Assembly (NCBI RefSeq): GCF_039532215.1
Contig: NZ_BAAARN010000001.1
Span: 1,659,942 to 1,723,941, forward strand
Reading direction: 5' to 3'
Source: Pedococcus aerophilus
GTDB lineage: Bacteria > Actinomycetota > Actinomycetes > Actinomycetales > Dermatophilaceae
Length of the DNA: 64,000 bases
The position numbers were made by a program, and so were the translations under genes. Below the pieces are notes generated by a model. That model did not search any database. It was not told the origin of the DNA and saw only the letters and a list, made by a program, of their open reading frames with translations. Positions 1-7,435 of this stretch are shown piece by piece (positions within the stretch are counted from its first letter, which is position 1; the number at the start of each line of letters is the position of its first letter).

Positions 1-822
1 CGCGGTCTTCTTCGCCGCCGGCTTGTCGTCCGACGTGGACTCGCCGCGCGCGGCCTTGGCCTTGTCGACCGATCGCTTGAGCGCAGCCAGCAGGTCGACG
101 ACCTCGCCGGACTCGTCCTTGGACTCCTCGGCGACCTGCACCTCGCCGCCCTCGACCTTGGCCTTCACCAGGGACTGGAGCGCGGTGGCGTAGTCGTCCT
201 CGTAGTCGTCGGGCACGTAGTCACCGGCGAGCTGCTCGATGAGCAGGTCGGCCATCGCCAGCTCCTGCTTGGTGGCCTTGCCGTCGTCGTCGAGGTGCGC
301 GAAGTCGGGCTTGCGGATCTCGTCCGGCCACAACATCGTCTGCATCACGATGACGCCCTCGCGCACACGCAGGACGGCCATCGTCATCCGGGTGCGGATG
401 GAGACGGAGACGACCGCCATGCGGTTCTCTTTCTCCAGGGCGTCACGGAGCAGGACGTACGGCTTGGTCGACGCCTTGTCGGGCTCGAGGTAGTAGCACT
501 TGTCGAGCAGCATCGGGTCGATCTGGTCGGCGGGGACGAACTTCTCGACCGCGATCTCCTTGGAGCTCTTGGACGGCAGGTCCTTGAAGTCCTCGTCGGT
601 GAGCACGACCATGTCGCCGTCCTCGGTCTCGTACCCCTTGGCGATGTCGTCGTAGGACACGACCTCGCCGTCGATGCTGCAGATCCGCTGGTACTTGATG
701 CGTCCGCCGTCCTCACGGTGCACCTGGCGGAACTGCACGTCGTGGTTCTCGGTGGCCGAGTAGAGGCGGATCGGCACGTTGACCAACCCGAAGGAGACCG
801 CGCCCTTCCAGATCGCACGCAT
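1..822 (-). CDS. ku: Ku protein of bacterial NHEJ, C-terminus cut by window edge
   Basis: Prokaryotic Ku is a homodimeric ring that binds DNA double-strand ends and recruits the NHEJ ligase. The protein begins MRAIWKGAVSFGLVNVPIRL, the characteristic start of the family, and 274 residues are visible before the frame runs off position 1. The last visible stretch is Lys/Ala-rich (ending KPAAKKTA), matching the basic C-terminal tail of many actinobacterial Ku proteins that aids DNA binding. It faces the ligase gene across 75 bp, so the two probably share a divergent promoter region. Family assignment is secure; the true C-terminus is outside the window. Confidence 0.95.
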   Translation of the reverse strand, partial: MRAIWKGAVSFGLVNVPIRLYSATENHDVQFRQVHREDGGRIKYQRICSIDGEVVSYDDIAKGYETEDGDMVVLTDEDFKDLPSKSSKEIAVEKFVPADQIDPMLLDKCYYLEPDKASTKPYVLLRDALEKENRMAVVSVSIRTRMTMAVLRVREGVIVMQTMLWPDEIRKPDFAHLDDDGKATKQELAMADLLIEQLAGDYVPDDYEDDYATALQSLVKAKVEGGEVQVAEESKDESGEVVDLLAALKRSVDKAKAARGESTSDDKPAAKKTA

Positions 823-897
823 CGCACACCCTCCTCGTCCCGGGTCGCCTTCCGCGACAGACCCTCCGCGACAAACCCTATGCGTCAGGATGGCCCC

Positions 898-1860
898 ATG
901 CGCCCCATGCTGGCCAGCCCGGCCACCGCGATCCCCCACGGCGAGGGATGGGTCCACGAGGTCAAGTGGGACGGCATGCGGGTCCTCGCCGACATCCGCG
1001 ACGGCCGGCTCACCCTGACCTCGCGCACCGGCAACGACGTCACCGCCAGCTACCCCGAGCTCGCCCCGCTGGCCGACGCCTACGACGACATGCTGCTCGA
1101 CGGTGAGGTGGTGGCCCTCGACGGCGGCCGACCGTCGTTCGGGGCGCTCGCCGAGCGGATGCACGTGAGGGACCGCCGCAAGGCGGAGCGGCTGGCCTCG
1201 GTGCGACCGGCGACGCTCATGGTGTTCGACCTGCTGCGTCTCTACGGTTCCGACCTCACCTCCCAGCCGTTGTCCGCACGCCGCGAGCTGCTCGAACGGC
1301 TCGACCTCAAGGGCCGGCACTGGCAGGTCCCGCCGGTGTACGACGACGGCGAGGAGCTCTTCTCCGCGACCCTCGAGCAAGGGCTCGAGGGGGTCGTGAG
1401 CAAGCGGCTCTCCGCGCCATACCTGCCCGGTCGTCGCTCCACCGACTGGCTGAAGTCGCCCCACAAGCTCACCGTCTCGGCCGTCGTCGGCGGGTGGCGT
1501 CCGGAGGTGGGGACCACCGACCGTCTCGGGGCGGTGCTGCTGGGGGTGCCCTCCCCGCAGGGTTGGCGGTATGCCGGGCGGATGGGTTCGGGGATCGCCG
1601 GCAAGGCCCAGCGGCAGCTGGCAGAGCTGCTCCTGCCGCTGGGGCGCGGCACGTCGCCCTTCGTCACGGAGGTGCCGCGCATCGATGCCGACGGGGCGTT
1701 CTGGGTGGAGCCCCGCCTCGTCGTCGAGGCCCGCACGCTCGAGGTGACCAAGGACGGGCGGCTGCGCCAGCCGGCCTACCTCGGGGTACGCACCGACCTG
1801 ACGCCGCAGGACCTGTTGGGCGAGGTCGGGCCCGTCGAAGGAGGTGCCGACGATGAGTGA
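898..1860 (+). CDS. ATP-dependent DNA ligase (stand-alone LigD-type ligase domain)
   Basis: A 320-residue nucleotidyltransferase ligase that seals nicks during end joining. The adenylated lysine lies in the EVKWDGMR motif (Lys23), and later motifs such as LLDGEVVAL and EGVVSKRL are present, followed by an OB-fold region. I chose ATG at 898 because AGGA sits 7 bases upstream; an in-frame ATG at 880 is possible. It overlaps the start of the polymerase gene by 8 nt. In LigD of mycobacteria and Pseudomonas this domain is fused to polymerase and nuclease domains; here it stands alone, so LigC is an alternative name. Next to ku an NHEJ role is very likely. Confidence 0.92.
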   Translation: MRPMLASPATAIPHGEGWVHEVKWDGMRVLADIRDGRLTLTSRTGNDVTASYPELAPLADAYDDMLLDGEVVALDGGRPSFGALAERMHVRDRRKAERLASVRPATLMVFDLLRLYGSDLTSQPLSARRELLERLDLKGRHWQVPPVYDDGEELFSATLEQGLEGVVSKRLSAPYLPGRRSTDWLKSPHKLTVSAVVGGWRPEVGTTDRLGAVLLGVPSPQGWRYAGRMGSGIAGKAQRQLAELLLPLGRGTSPFVTEVPRIDADGAFWVEPRLVVEARTLEVTKDGRLRQPAYLGVRTDLTPQDLLGEVGPVEGGADDE

Positions 1861-2719
1861 GACCACGTCGGTGGTCGTCGAGGGTCGCAAGCTCAAGCTC
1901 AGCAGCCTCGACAAGCTGCTCTTCCCCTCCACCGAGACGACCAAGGGCGAGGTGCTCAACTACTACGCCCAGGTGGCCGAGGTCCTGCTCCCCCACCTGG
2001 CCTCGCGGCCGGTGACCCGCGTGCGGTGGCCGCACGGCACCGGTGACCAGAGCTTCTTCGAGAAGAACGTCCCGTCCGGCGCCCCGTCGTGGCTCCCGCG
2101 GGTCCGCATCGACGACGTGACCTACCCGCTCGTCGAGGACCTGGCCCAGCTGACCTACCTGGTCAACCTCAACTCCATCGAGCTGCACGCGCCGCAGTGG
2201 AAGGTCGACGACGAGGGCACCAGGCACCACCCCGACCGGCTCGTCATCGACCTCGACCCCGGCACCGGTGCAGGGCTGCGCGAGTGCGCGCAGGTCGCCG
2301 TCATGGTGCGCGACAGGTTGGCCGAGATCGGCCTCGAGATGTTCCCGGTCACCAGTGGCAGCAAGGGGATGCAGCTGTATGCAGCGCTGTCGGGAGACCT
2401 GTCCTCCGACCAGACCCGCGACCTCACGCAGCAGCTCGCGCAGGAGCTCACGAAGAAGCACCCCGAGCTCGTCGTGTGGAAGATGACCAAGTCCTTGCGG
2501 CCGGGGAAGATCTTCCTCGACTGGAGCCAGAACGTCGCAGCCAAGACGACGATCTGCCCGTACTCGTTGCGGGGCAAGGAGACTCCCACTGTCGCGGCAC
2601 CGCGCACGTGGGACGAGGTCGAGGCGGGAGCCGCCGGGAAGAAGCTCGAGCAGCTGATGTTCGACGAGGTCCTCGACCGCCTCGACGCCGACGGCGACCT
2701 CGTGGCCGCCCTGCTCTGA
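1853..2719 (+). CDS. ligD: LigD-type NHEJ polymerase/primase domain protein
   Basis: A 288-residue archaeo-eukaryotic primase-like polymerase that fills gaps and adds nucleotides at broken ends. The metal-binding pair is visible in LVIDLDPG, and the conserved TSGSKGMQLY and KSLRPGKIFLDWSQN segments follow. ATG at 1853 is preceded by AAGGAGGTG at ideal spacing, and the start lies inside the end of the ligase gene, so the two are translationally coupled. No phosphoesterase (nuclease) domain is found in this protein or its neighbours. Together with Ku and the ligase it makes a three-protein, split NHEJ system. Confidence 0.93.
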   Translation: MSETTSVVVEGRKLKLSSLDKLLFPSTETTKGEVLNYYAQVAEVLLPHLASRPVTRVRWPHGTGDQSFFEKNVPSGAPSWLPRVRIDDVTYPLVEDLAQLTYLVNLNSIELHAPQWKVDDEGTRHHPDRLVIDLDPGTGAGLRECAQVAVMVRDRLAEIGLEMFPVTSGSKGMQLYAALSGDLSSDQTRDLTQQLAQELTKKHPELVVWKMTKSLRPGKIFLDWSQNVAAKTTICPYSLRGKETPTVAAPRTWDEVEAGAAGKKLEQLMFDEVLDRLDADGDLVAALL

Positions 2720-2743
2720 ACGCATCCGCCCCAGACGAAAGGG

Positions 2744-3391
2744 TCAGTGGCGGCGCAGGCGCGGGCAGCCGGCGCACTCGTGGGTGCCGGGCACGGCATA
2801 CAGGTAGCAGCAGGAGGCACGCTCCACGGGAGGCCGCCGGCGCAGCCTGGCCACCGCCATCGCCCACAGGTCGTCGACCATGGCGAGCCGCTGATGGCGT
2901 CCGAGGTTGACCCCGGGGTGGTAGTTCTCGGCCAGCTCGCGCCCGGCGTCGACATAGGCCCGCCGCGCCGCCTCGAGCCGCTGCGCGGGGTCGGCGACGA
3001 GCTCGCCGGCCGAACGCACCTGGAGGGTCGTGGGGTAAGCCGCGGAGGGCTCGACCGCGAAGCTCAGGCCGGCCGAGCGGGGGTCCAGCACCCACGCACC
3101 GGCGATGGCAGCCGTCGCGCCGAGGGTCGCCGGGAGCTCCAGGCACCACTGGAGCACGAAGGCCGCCGGCATCGCCGGCGGGGGCGGTGAGCGGTAGTAG
3201 CGCTCCGTGGCGGTGGTGAACGCCGCTCGCCATGGGCCAGTGGGATCGCCGATCTCGCCACCGGGTGCACCGGCCGATGCTATCCGTGTCCAGACCAGGG
3301 AAAGGTCCGGGGAATTGTCGTCCGCGCCCACCAGCTGCCAGAGCAGGTGTGGTTGCACGACGCGGACGAAGTGTTCCAAGGAGTTATTCAT
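2744..3391 (-). CDS. FhuF-like (2Fe-2S) protein
   Basis: A 215-residue protein whose only strong hallmark is a C-terminal cysteine cluster, Cys194-Cys195, Cys206 and Cys209 (CC-x10-C-x2-C). This is the unusual 2Fe-2S binding pattern of FhuF, the cytoplasmic ferric-siderophore reductase. The rest is moderately hydrophobic, without signal peptide or membrane helix. No siderophore transport gene adjoins it. ATG at 3391 was chosen; GTG at 3409 in the same frame would add six residues, and neither has a clear ribosome site. It converges on the NHEJ polymerase gene with only 24 bp between. Substrate unknown. Confidence 0.7.
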   Translation of the reverse strand: MNNSLEHFVRVVQPHLLWQLVGADDNSPDLSLVWTRIASAGAPGGEIGDPTGPWRAAFTTATERYYRSPPPPAMPAAFVLQWCLELPATLGATAAIAGAWVLDPRSAGLSFAVEPSAAYPTTLQVRSAGELVADPAQRLEAARRAYVDAGRELAENYHPGVNLGRHQRLAMVDDLWAMAVARLRRRPPVERASCCYLYAVPGTHECAGCPRLRRH

Positions 3392-3418
3392 GACATCGCC
3401 GCAGGTCACAGGTCCGAA

Positions 3419-3455
3419 GACGGGCAGGTGCGGGCCGACCCCGCACCTGCCCGTC
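3419..3455 (-). terminator. hairpin downstream of lsr2
   Basis: Perfect 15-bp inverted repeat (arms 3419-3433 and 3441-3455) with a 7-nt loop, 45 bp past the lsr2 stop. No strong T-run follows, but the position between lsr2 and the FhuF-like gene fits an intrinsic or Rho-assisted terminator. Confidence 0.7.
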
Positions 3456-3499
3456 GACGTGAAAAGCCGTGACGTGCATTCCGACCGTCAGGGCCGGAT

Positions 3500-3832
3500 T
3501 CAGTGGGCCTTGTCGTAGGCGGCCTGGACCTCGGCCGAGATGCGACCGCGCTCGCTGACCTTGTGGCCATTGTTGCGCGCCCACTCGCGGACGTCGGTGA
3601 GGTCCTTCTTGCCACCGGTGGAACGGGGCGCCGACTTCGCACCGGAGCTGCGACGACCACCCGAGCGGCGGCCGTGCCCGACGTACGGAGCCAAGGCCTC
3701 CCGCAGCGCGGTGGCGTTGGCGGTGGTGAGGTCGATCTCGTAGGAGACGCCATCGAGGGCGAACGTCACCGTCTCGTCGGCGGGGCTGCCGTCGATGTCG
3801 TCCTCGAGAACGATGTTGACGCGTTGAGCCAT
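3500..3832 (-). CDS. lsr2: Lsr2 nucleoid-associated protein
   Basis: A 110-residue H-NS-like protein that bridges and silences AT-rich, often foreign, DNA in actinobacteria. It starts MAQRVNIVLEDDIDG, the usual N-terminus of the dimerisation domain, and ends with the DNA-binding domain whose signature WARNNGHKVSERGRI carries the RGR AT-hook-like minor-groove motif. ATG at 3832 is preceded by AAAGGAA at proper spacing, so the longer reading frame from 3859 is not used. A sigma-70-like promoter is visible just upstream and a strong hairpin downstream, so it is probably monocistronic. Confidence 0.96.
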   Translation of the reverse strand: MAQRVNIVLEDDIDGSPADETVTFALDGVSYEIDLTTANATALREALAPYVGHGRRSGGRRSSGAKSAPRSTGGKKDLTDVREWARNNGHKVSERGRISAEVQAAYDKAH

Positions 3833-3873
3833 CGTGAATTCCTTTCGGGGTTTTGACACAGGGGTCGTCCCAA

Positions 3874-3902
3874 AAAGTATTCGCTATTTCGCCTCAAGGC
3901 AA
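3874..3902 (-). promoter_or_regulatory. predicted lsr2 promoter
   Basis: On the minus strand a TTGCCT hexamer (3897-3902) and a TACTTT hexamer (3874-3879) are spaced exactly 17 bp apart. This would give a leader of roughly 35 nt before the lsr2 ATG. The stretch is AT-richer than its surroundings. No experimental support. Confidence 0.45.
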
Positions 3903-3912
3903 AGACACACCC

Positions 3913-4101
3913 TCAACGAGAATTGTCGACCGGCTCCGCGGGAGGAGAATTGTCGCCATTCTCCGGGTGCGCCGCATCCCACTGGGAATGCGCGAGACGT
4001 TCCTTCCGGTCGCCCTCGATCATGTTCTTGATGACGAGGTAGAACAAGAATCCGACACCCGCCGAAGGAATGAGGGCGGCGATGTAGGGCCAGATGTTCA
4101 T
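3913..4101 (-). CDS. small single-pass membrane protein coupled to lysS
   Basis: A 62-residue protein with one hydrophobic segment at about residues 5-27 followed by a charged, hydrophilic tail (ENGDNSPPAEPVDNSR). Its ATG overlaps the lysS stop in an ATGA, so it is translated with lysS. I do not recognise a function. The conserved-looking coupling and codon use like its neighbours support a real gene; the tail is presumably cytoplasmic by the positive-inside rule. Confidence 0.75.
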   Translation of the reverse strand: MNIWPYIAALIPSAGVGFLFYLVIKNMIEGDRKERLAHSQWDAAHPENGDNSPPAEPVDNSR

Positions 4102-5630
4102 CGAGAGACCTCGGGCTTCAGGTGCGGGAAGAGAATGGTCTCGCGGATGTTCGCATCCGTGAACAGCATGACCAGGCGGTCCACACCGAACCCGAGGCCG
4201 CCCATCGGCGGGGCGCCGTACTCCAGCGCCCGCAGGAAGTCCTCGTCGAGCTGCATCGCCTCGGGGTCACCCCCGGCGGCCTTCACGGACTGGGCGGTGA
4301 GAACCTCGCGCTGGACGACCGGGTCGATCAGCTCGGAGAACCCGGTGCCGCGCTCGACACCGCCGATGATGAGGTCCCACGCCTCGATGAGGCCGGGCTC
4401 GCTGCGGTGCGGTCGGGCCAGCGGCTGGGCGATCGCCGGGTAGTCGCACAAGAACGTCGGCTGCAGCAGGCCGGGCTCGACCAGCTCACCGAGCAGCTCG
4501 AGGAACACCTTGTCCTTGTCCCAGGCCGGGTCCACCTCGACGTCGTGCTTGGCGGCGTACCCGCGCAGCGTCTCCACGTCGGTGTCGATGGTGACGGTCT
4601 CGCCGACCGCCTCGGACACGCCCTGGTAGACCGGCAGCCAGCGCCACTCGCCGTCGAGGTCGACGGTGCCTGCGGCGGTCTCGACCTGCCGCGACCCGAG
4701 TGCGTCGGCGACCCCGAGGAAGATGTCGCGCATGAGGGCAGCGATCGTGGTCTGGTCGCCGTACGCCTGGTAGGCCTCGAGCATGGTGAACTCGGGGCTG
4801 TGGGTGGCGTCGACGCCCTCGTTGCGGAAGATGCGGCCCATCTCGTAGACCTTGTCGACACCGCCGACGACAGCCTTCTTGAGGTTGAGCTCCAACGCGA
4901 TCCGCAGGGTCATCTCCTGGTCGAACGCATTCATGTGGGTCTTGAACGGGCGGGCCGCAGCGCCACCGTGGATGAGCTGGATGATCGGCGTCTCGACCTC
5001 GAGGTAGCCCTGGCCCTCCAGGACGTGGCGGATCGAGGAGAGGACCTGCGCCTTGGTGCGGACCATGTCGCGGGCCTCCTGCCGCACGATGAGGTCGGCG
5101 TACCGCTGGCGGACCCGCGACTCCTCGGACAGGTCCTTGTGCAGCACGGGCAGCGGGCGCAGTGCCTTCGACGCCATCTCCCAGCTGGTGGCCATGACGG
5201 ACAGCTCGCCGCGCCGGCTGCTGATGACCCGTCCCCGGACGAACACGTGGTCACCGAGGTCGACGTGCGCCTTCCAGTCGGCGAGCGCCTCCTCGCCGAC
5301 CTCGGCCAGGCTGAGCATGACCTGCAGCCGCGTGCCGATCCCCTCCTGGAGCGTGGCGAACGCGAGCTTGCCGGTGTTGCGGATGAAGATCACGCGACCC
5401 GCGACCCCGACGACGTCCTGGGTCTCCTCGCCCGTCCCGAGGTGGCCCCACTGGTCACGGACCTCGCCGAGGGAGTGCGTGCGTGCCACCGTCACGGGGA
5501 ACGCCTGCTTCCCCTGCGCCAGCAACCGGTCGCGCTTGTCCCGGCGCACCTGCATCTGCTCGGGCAGGTCGGCCTCGGGAGCGGTGGCGTCGGTGGGGTT
5601 GGCGGAGGTGGCGCTGGGGGTTTCACTCAC
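4098..5630 (-). CDS. lysS: lysyl-tRNA synthetase, class II
   Basis: Charges tRNA-Lys with lysine in the cytoplasm. The 510-residue protein has the OB-fold anticodon-binding domain (about 60-155) and the class II catalytic core with motif 2 (FRNEGVDATHSPEFTMLE) and motif 3 near the end (GLGFGVDRLVMLF, about 478-490). GTG at 5630, beginning VSETPSATS, was chosen because the longer frame (to 5702) would overlap the divergent ATPase gene and adds non-conserved residues. No clear ribosome site precedes it, which fits leaderless translation common in actinobacteria. The stop overlaps the start of the small membrane protein gene. Confidence 0.95.
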   Translation of the reverse strand: MSETPSATSANPTDATAPEADLPEQMQVRRDKRDRLLAQGKQAFPVTVARTHSLGEVRDQWGHLGTGEETQDVVGVAGRVIFIRNTGKLAFATLQEGIGTRLQVMLSLAEVGEEALADWKAHVDLGDHVFVRGRVISSRRGELSVMATSWEMASKALRPLPVLHKDLSEESRVRQRYADLIVRQEARDMVRTKAQVLSSIRHVLEGQGYLEVETPIIQLIHGGAAARPFKTHMNAFDQEMTLRIALELNLKKAVVGGVDKVYEMGRIFRNEGVDATHSPEFTMLEAYQAYGDQTTIAALMRDIFLGVADALGSRQVETAAGTVDLDGEWRWLPVYQGVSEAVGETVTIDTDVETLRGYAAKHDVEVDPAWDKDKVFLELLGELVEPGLLQPTFLCDYPAIAQPLARPHRSEPGLIEAWDLIIGGVERGTGFSELIDPVVQREVLTAQSVKAAGGDPEAMQLDEDFLRALEYGAPPMGGLGFGVDRLVMLFTDANIRETILFPHLKPEVSR

Positions 5631-5665
5631 CCGCAAAGGGTACCCAGCGCCATACAGTGCCCCGC

Positions 5666-6442
5666 ATGGCGGGGAACGCGCACGGGGGCGAGTGGACGGC
5701 ACCGTTGCCGGTGCGGCGGATCGAGCGCAGCCGCTATGCCGCCCTCCCGGAGGACCGGTGGCCGCTCACCATCCCCGCGGTGGCGGCGCTGCTGCGCGAC
5801 GGGGTCGACCTGGGGCCGGCCACGATCGTCGTCGGGGAGAACGGGGCCGGGAAGTCCACGATCATCGAGGCGGTCGCGATGGCGTTCGGGCTGTCGCAGG
5901 AGGGTGGCTCGACCGGTGCCCGGCACAGCACCCGGGCGACGGAGTCTCCCCTGCACGAGGACCTGACCCTCGTCCGCGGCGCCGGCGCCTCGAGGTGGGG
6001 CTACTTCCTGCGCGCCGAGACGATGCACGGGCTCTTCAGCTACCTCGAGGACCACCCCGCCTCGTCGGGCGGGGATGCCGGCGGCCTGCACGACGAGCCC
6101 GACTTCCACCGCCTGAGCCATGGGGAGTCGTTCATCGGGATGCTGGCGACGAGGCGCTTCGACGGCGACGGCTTCTTCGTCATGGACGAGCCCGAGGCGG
6201 GGCTGTCGTTCTCCGCCCAGCTGTCGCTCGTGGCGTCGCTGGCCGAGGCAGTCGCCGCACCCGGGCGGCAGGTGCTCGTGGCGACGCACTCGCCGATCGT
6301 CGCGAGCCTGCCGGGGGCGAGGATCCTCCAGCTCGACGAGTCCGGCATCCACGAGGTGGCGTGGGAGGACCTCGACGTCGTCGAGCACTACCGCCGCTAC
6401 CTCGAAAGCCCCGGGCGCTACCTGCGCCACCTCCTCGACTGA
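5666..6442 (+). CDS. AAA family ATPase (ABC/SMC-like, stand-alone)
   Basis: A 258-residue soluble ATPase of the RecF/SMC-like group. Walker A is GENGAGKST (58-66), an LSHGES signature-like motif is at 149-154, Walker B is VMDEPE (171-176) and the switch histidine is in ATHSP (His207). There is no transmembrane segment and no partner permease or nuclease beside it, so a transporter role is unlikely; members of this family are often annotated only as ATP-binding proteins. It starts 35 bp from the divergent lysS with no visible ribosome site, so it may be leaderless. Biological role unknown. Confidence 0.88.
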   Translation: MAGNAHGGEWTAPLPVRRIERSRYAALPEDRWPLTIPAVAALLRDGVDLGPATIVVGENGAGKSTIIEAVAMAFGLSQEGGSTGARHSTRATESPLHEDLTLVRGAGASRWGYFLRAETMHGLFSYLEDHPASSGGDAGGLHDEPDFHRLSHGESFIGMLATRRFDGDGFFVMDEPEAGLSFSAQLSLVASLAEAVAAPGRQVLVATHSPIVASLPGARILQLDESGIHEVAWEDLDVVEHYRRYLESPGRYLRHLLD

Positions 6443-6462
6443 CCCCCGCCGACACCCCAGCA

Positions 6463-6524
6463 AAACGGTGGTTGCTCGACGAGACGGGCGCCATGTCCGC
6501 CGTTTCGTCGAGCAACCACCGTTT
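6463..6524. repeat. long intergenic palindrome between convergent genes
   Basis: Two 25-bp arms (6463-6487 and 6500-6524) are inverted copies with a single mismatch that would be a G-U pair in RNA, separated by 12 nt. It lies between the ends of the ATPase gene and nadC, so it could act as a bidirectional terminator, but the arm length is well above what a terminator needs and suggests a dispersed palindromic repeat family. Confidence 0.8.
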
Positions 6525-6559
6525 CGCGGAAGGTCGGTCGGTCTGTCGGCCCGGCCGGG

Positions 6560-7435
6560 TCAGACGAGGTCGAGAGCGAGGTCGAGGATCGGCGACGAGT
6601 GGGTGAGGCCGCCGACGCTGAGGTAGTCGACGCCGGTCCCGGCGTACTCGCGGGCCACCTCGAGCGTCAGCCCGCCGGTCGCCTCGAGCTCGACATCCTC
6701 GCCCGTGGCGCGGACCGCCTCGACCGTCTGGCGCAACAGGTCGACGGACATGTTGTCGCACAACAGGAACCGCGCCCCCACCCCGACGGACTCGAGCGCC
6801 TCGGCCGTGGTGGTGACCTCGACCTGGACCGGGACCTCGGGGTACCGGGCCCGCACCGCGGCATACGCCTCGGCGAGCGAGCCGGCCGCGATCTTGTGGT
6901 TGTCCTTGATCATGGCCACGTCGTGCAGGCCCATCCGCTTGTTGGTACCGCCGCCTGCGCGCACGGCGTACTTCTCCAGCGCGCGCAGCCCGGGCGTCGT
7001 CTTGCGGGTGTCGAGCACGGTCGCCCCGGTGCCCTCGAGCTGCTCGGCCCAGAGGTGGGTGTGCGTGGCGATGCCGGACAGGCGGCAGACGATGTTGAGC
7101 ATGGTGCGTTCGCCGACGAGGACGACCTGGGTCGGTCCCTCGAGCGTCGCGACGACGTCACCGCGGACGAGCCGGTCACCGTCCGCGCGCTGGAGGGTGG
7201 TGCGGACCGGCGCGAGACCGAGCCGGCTGGCCACCTCGTCGAAGACGAACGGGACGACCGGTATGCCGCCGAGCACACCGTCCGCGCGCGCCACGACGTG
7301 CGCGGTGCTCACCTGGTCCGTGGGGATGGTGGCCGAGGTGGTGACGTCGACGCCGTCCGAGCCGCCGAGGTCCTCGTCCAGCGCGGTGCGCACGACTGCG
7401 AGGGCGGCGGACACGGGGAAGTCCAGGTCGGTCAT
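6560..7435 (-). CDS. nadC: nicotinate-nucleotide pyrophosphorylase (carboxylating)
   Basis: Quinolinate phosphoribosyltransferase: converts quinolinate and PRPP to nicotinate mononucleotide in de novo NAD synthesis. 291 residues, the family length, with the conserved EDLGGSDGVDVTTSA start, the TRKTTPGLRALEKYAVRAGG core that binds the substrates, and the C-terminal TGGL phosphate-binding segment. Its ATG overlaps the nadB stop in an ATGA, so nadB and nadC are translationally coupled. nadA is not in the window. Confidence 0.96.
   Translation of the reverse strand: MTDLDFPVSAALAVVRTALDEDLGGSDGVDVTTSATIPTDQVSTAHVVARADGVLGGIPVVPFVFDEVASRLGLAPVRTTLQRADGDRLVRGDVVATLEGPTQVVLVGERTMLNIVCRLSGIATHTHLWAEQLEGTGATVLDTRKTTPGLRALEKYAVRAGGGTNKRMGLHDVAMIKDNHKIAAGSLAEAYAAVRARYPEVPVQVEVTTTAEALESVGVGARFLLCDNMSVDLLRQTVEAVRATGEDVELEATGGLTLEVAREYAGTGVDYLSVGGLTHSSPILDLALDLV

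Noticed and set aside
295-897. Plus-strand extension of the ligase frame upstream of 898
   Set aside because: It is antisense to ku, has no family similarity, and AGGA fixes the start at 898.
4122-5966. 614-codon plus-strand open frame
   Set aside because: Antisense shadow of lysS; Val/Asp/Gly/Leu-rich translation typical of the reverse frame of high-GC genes.
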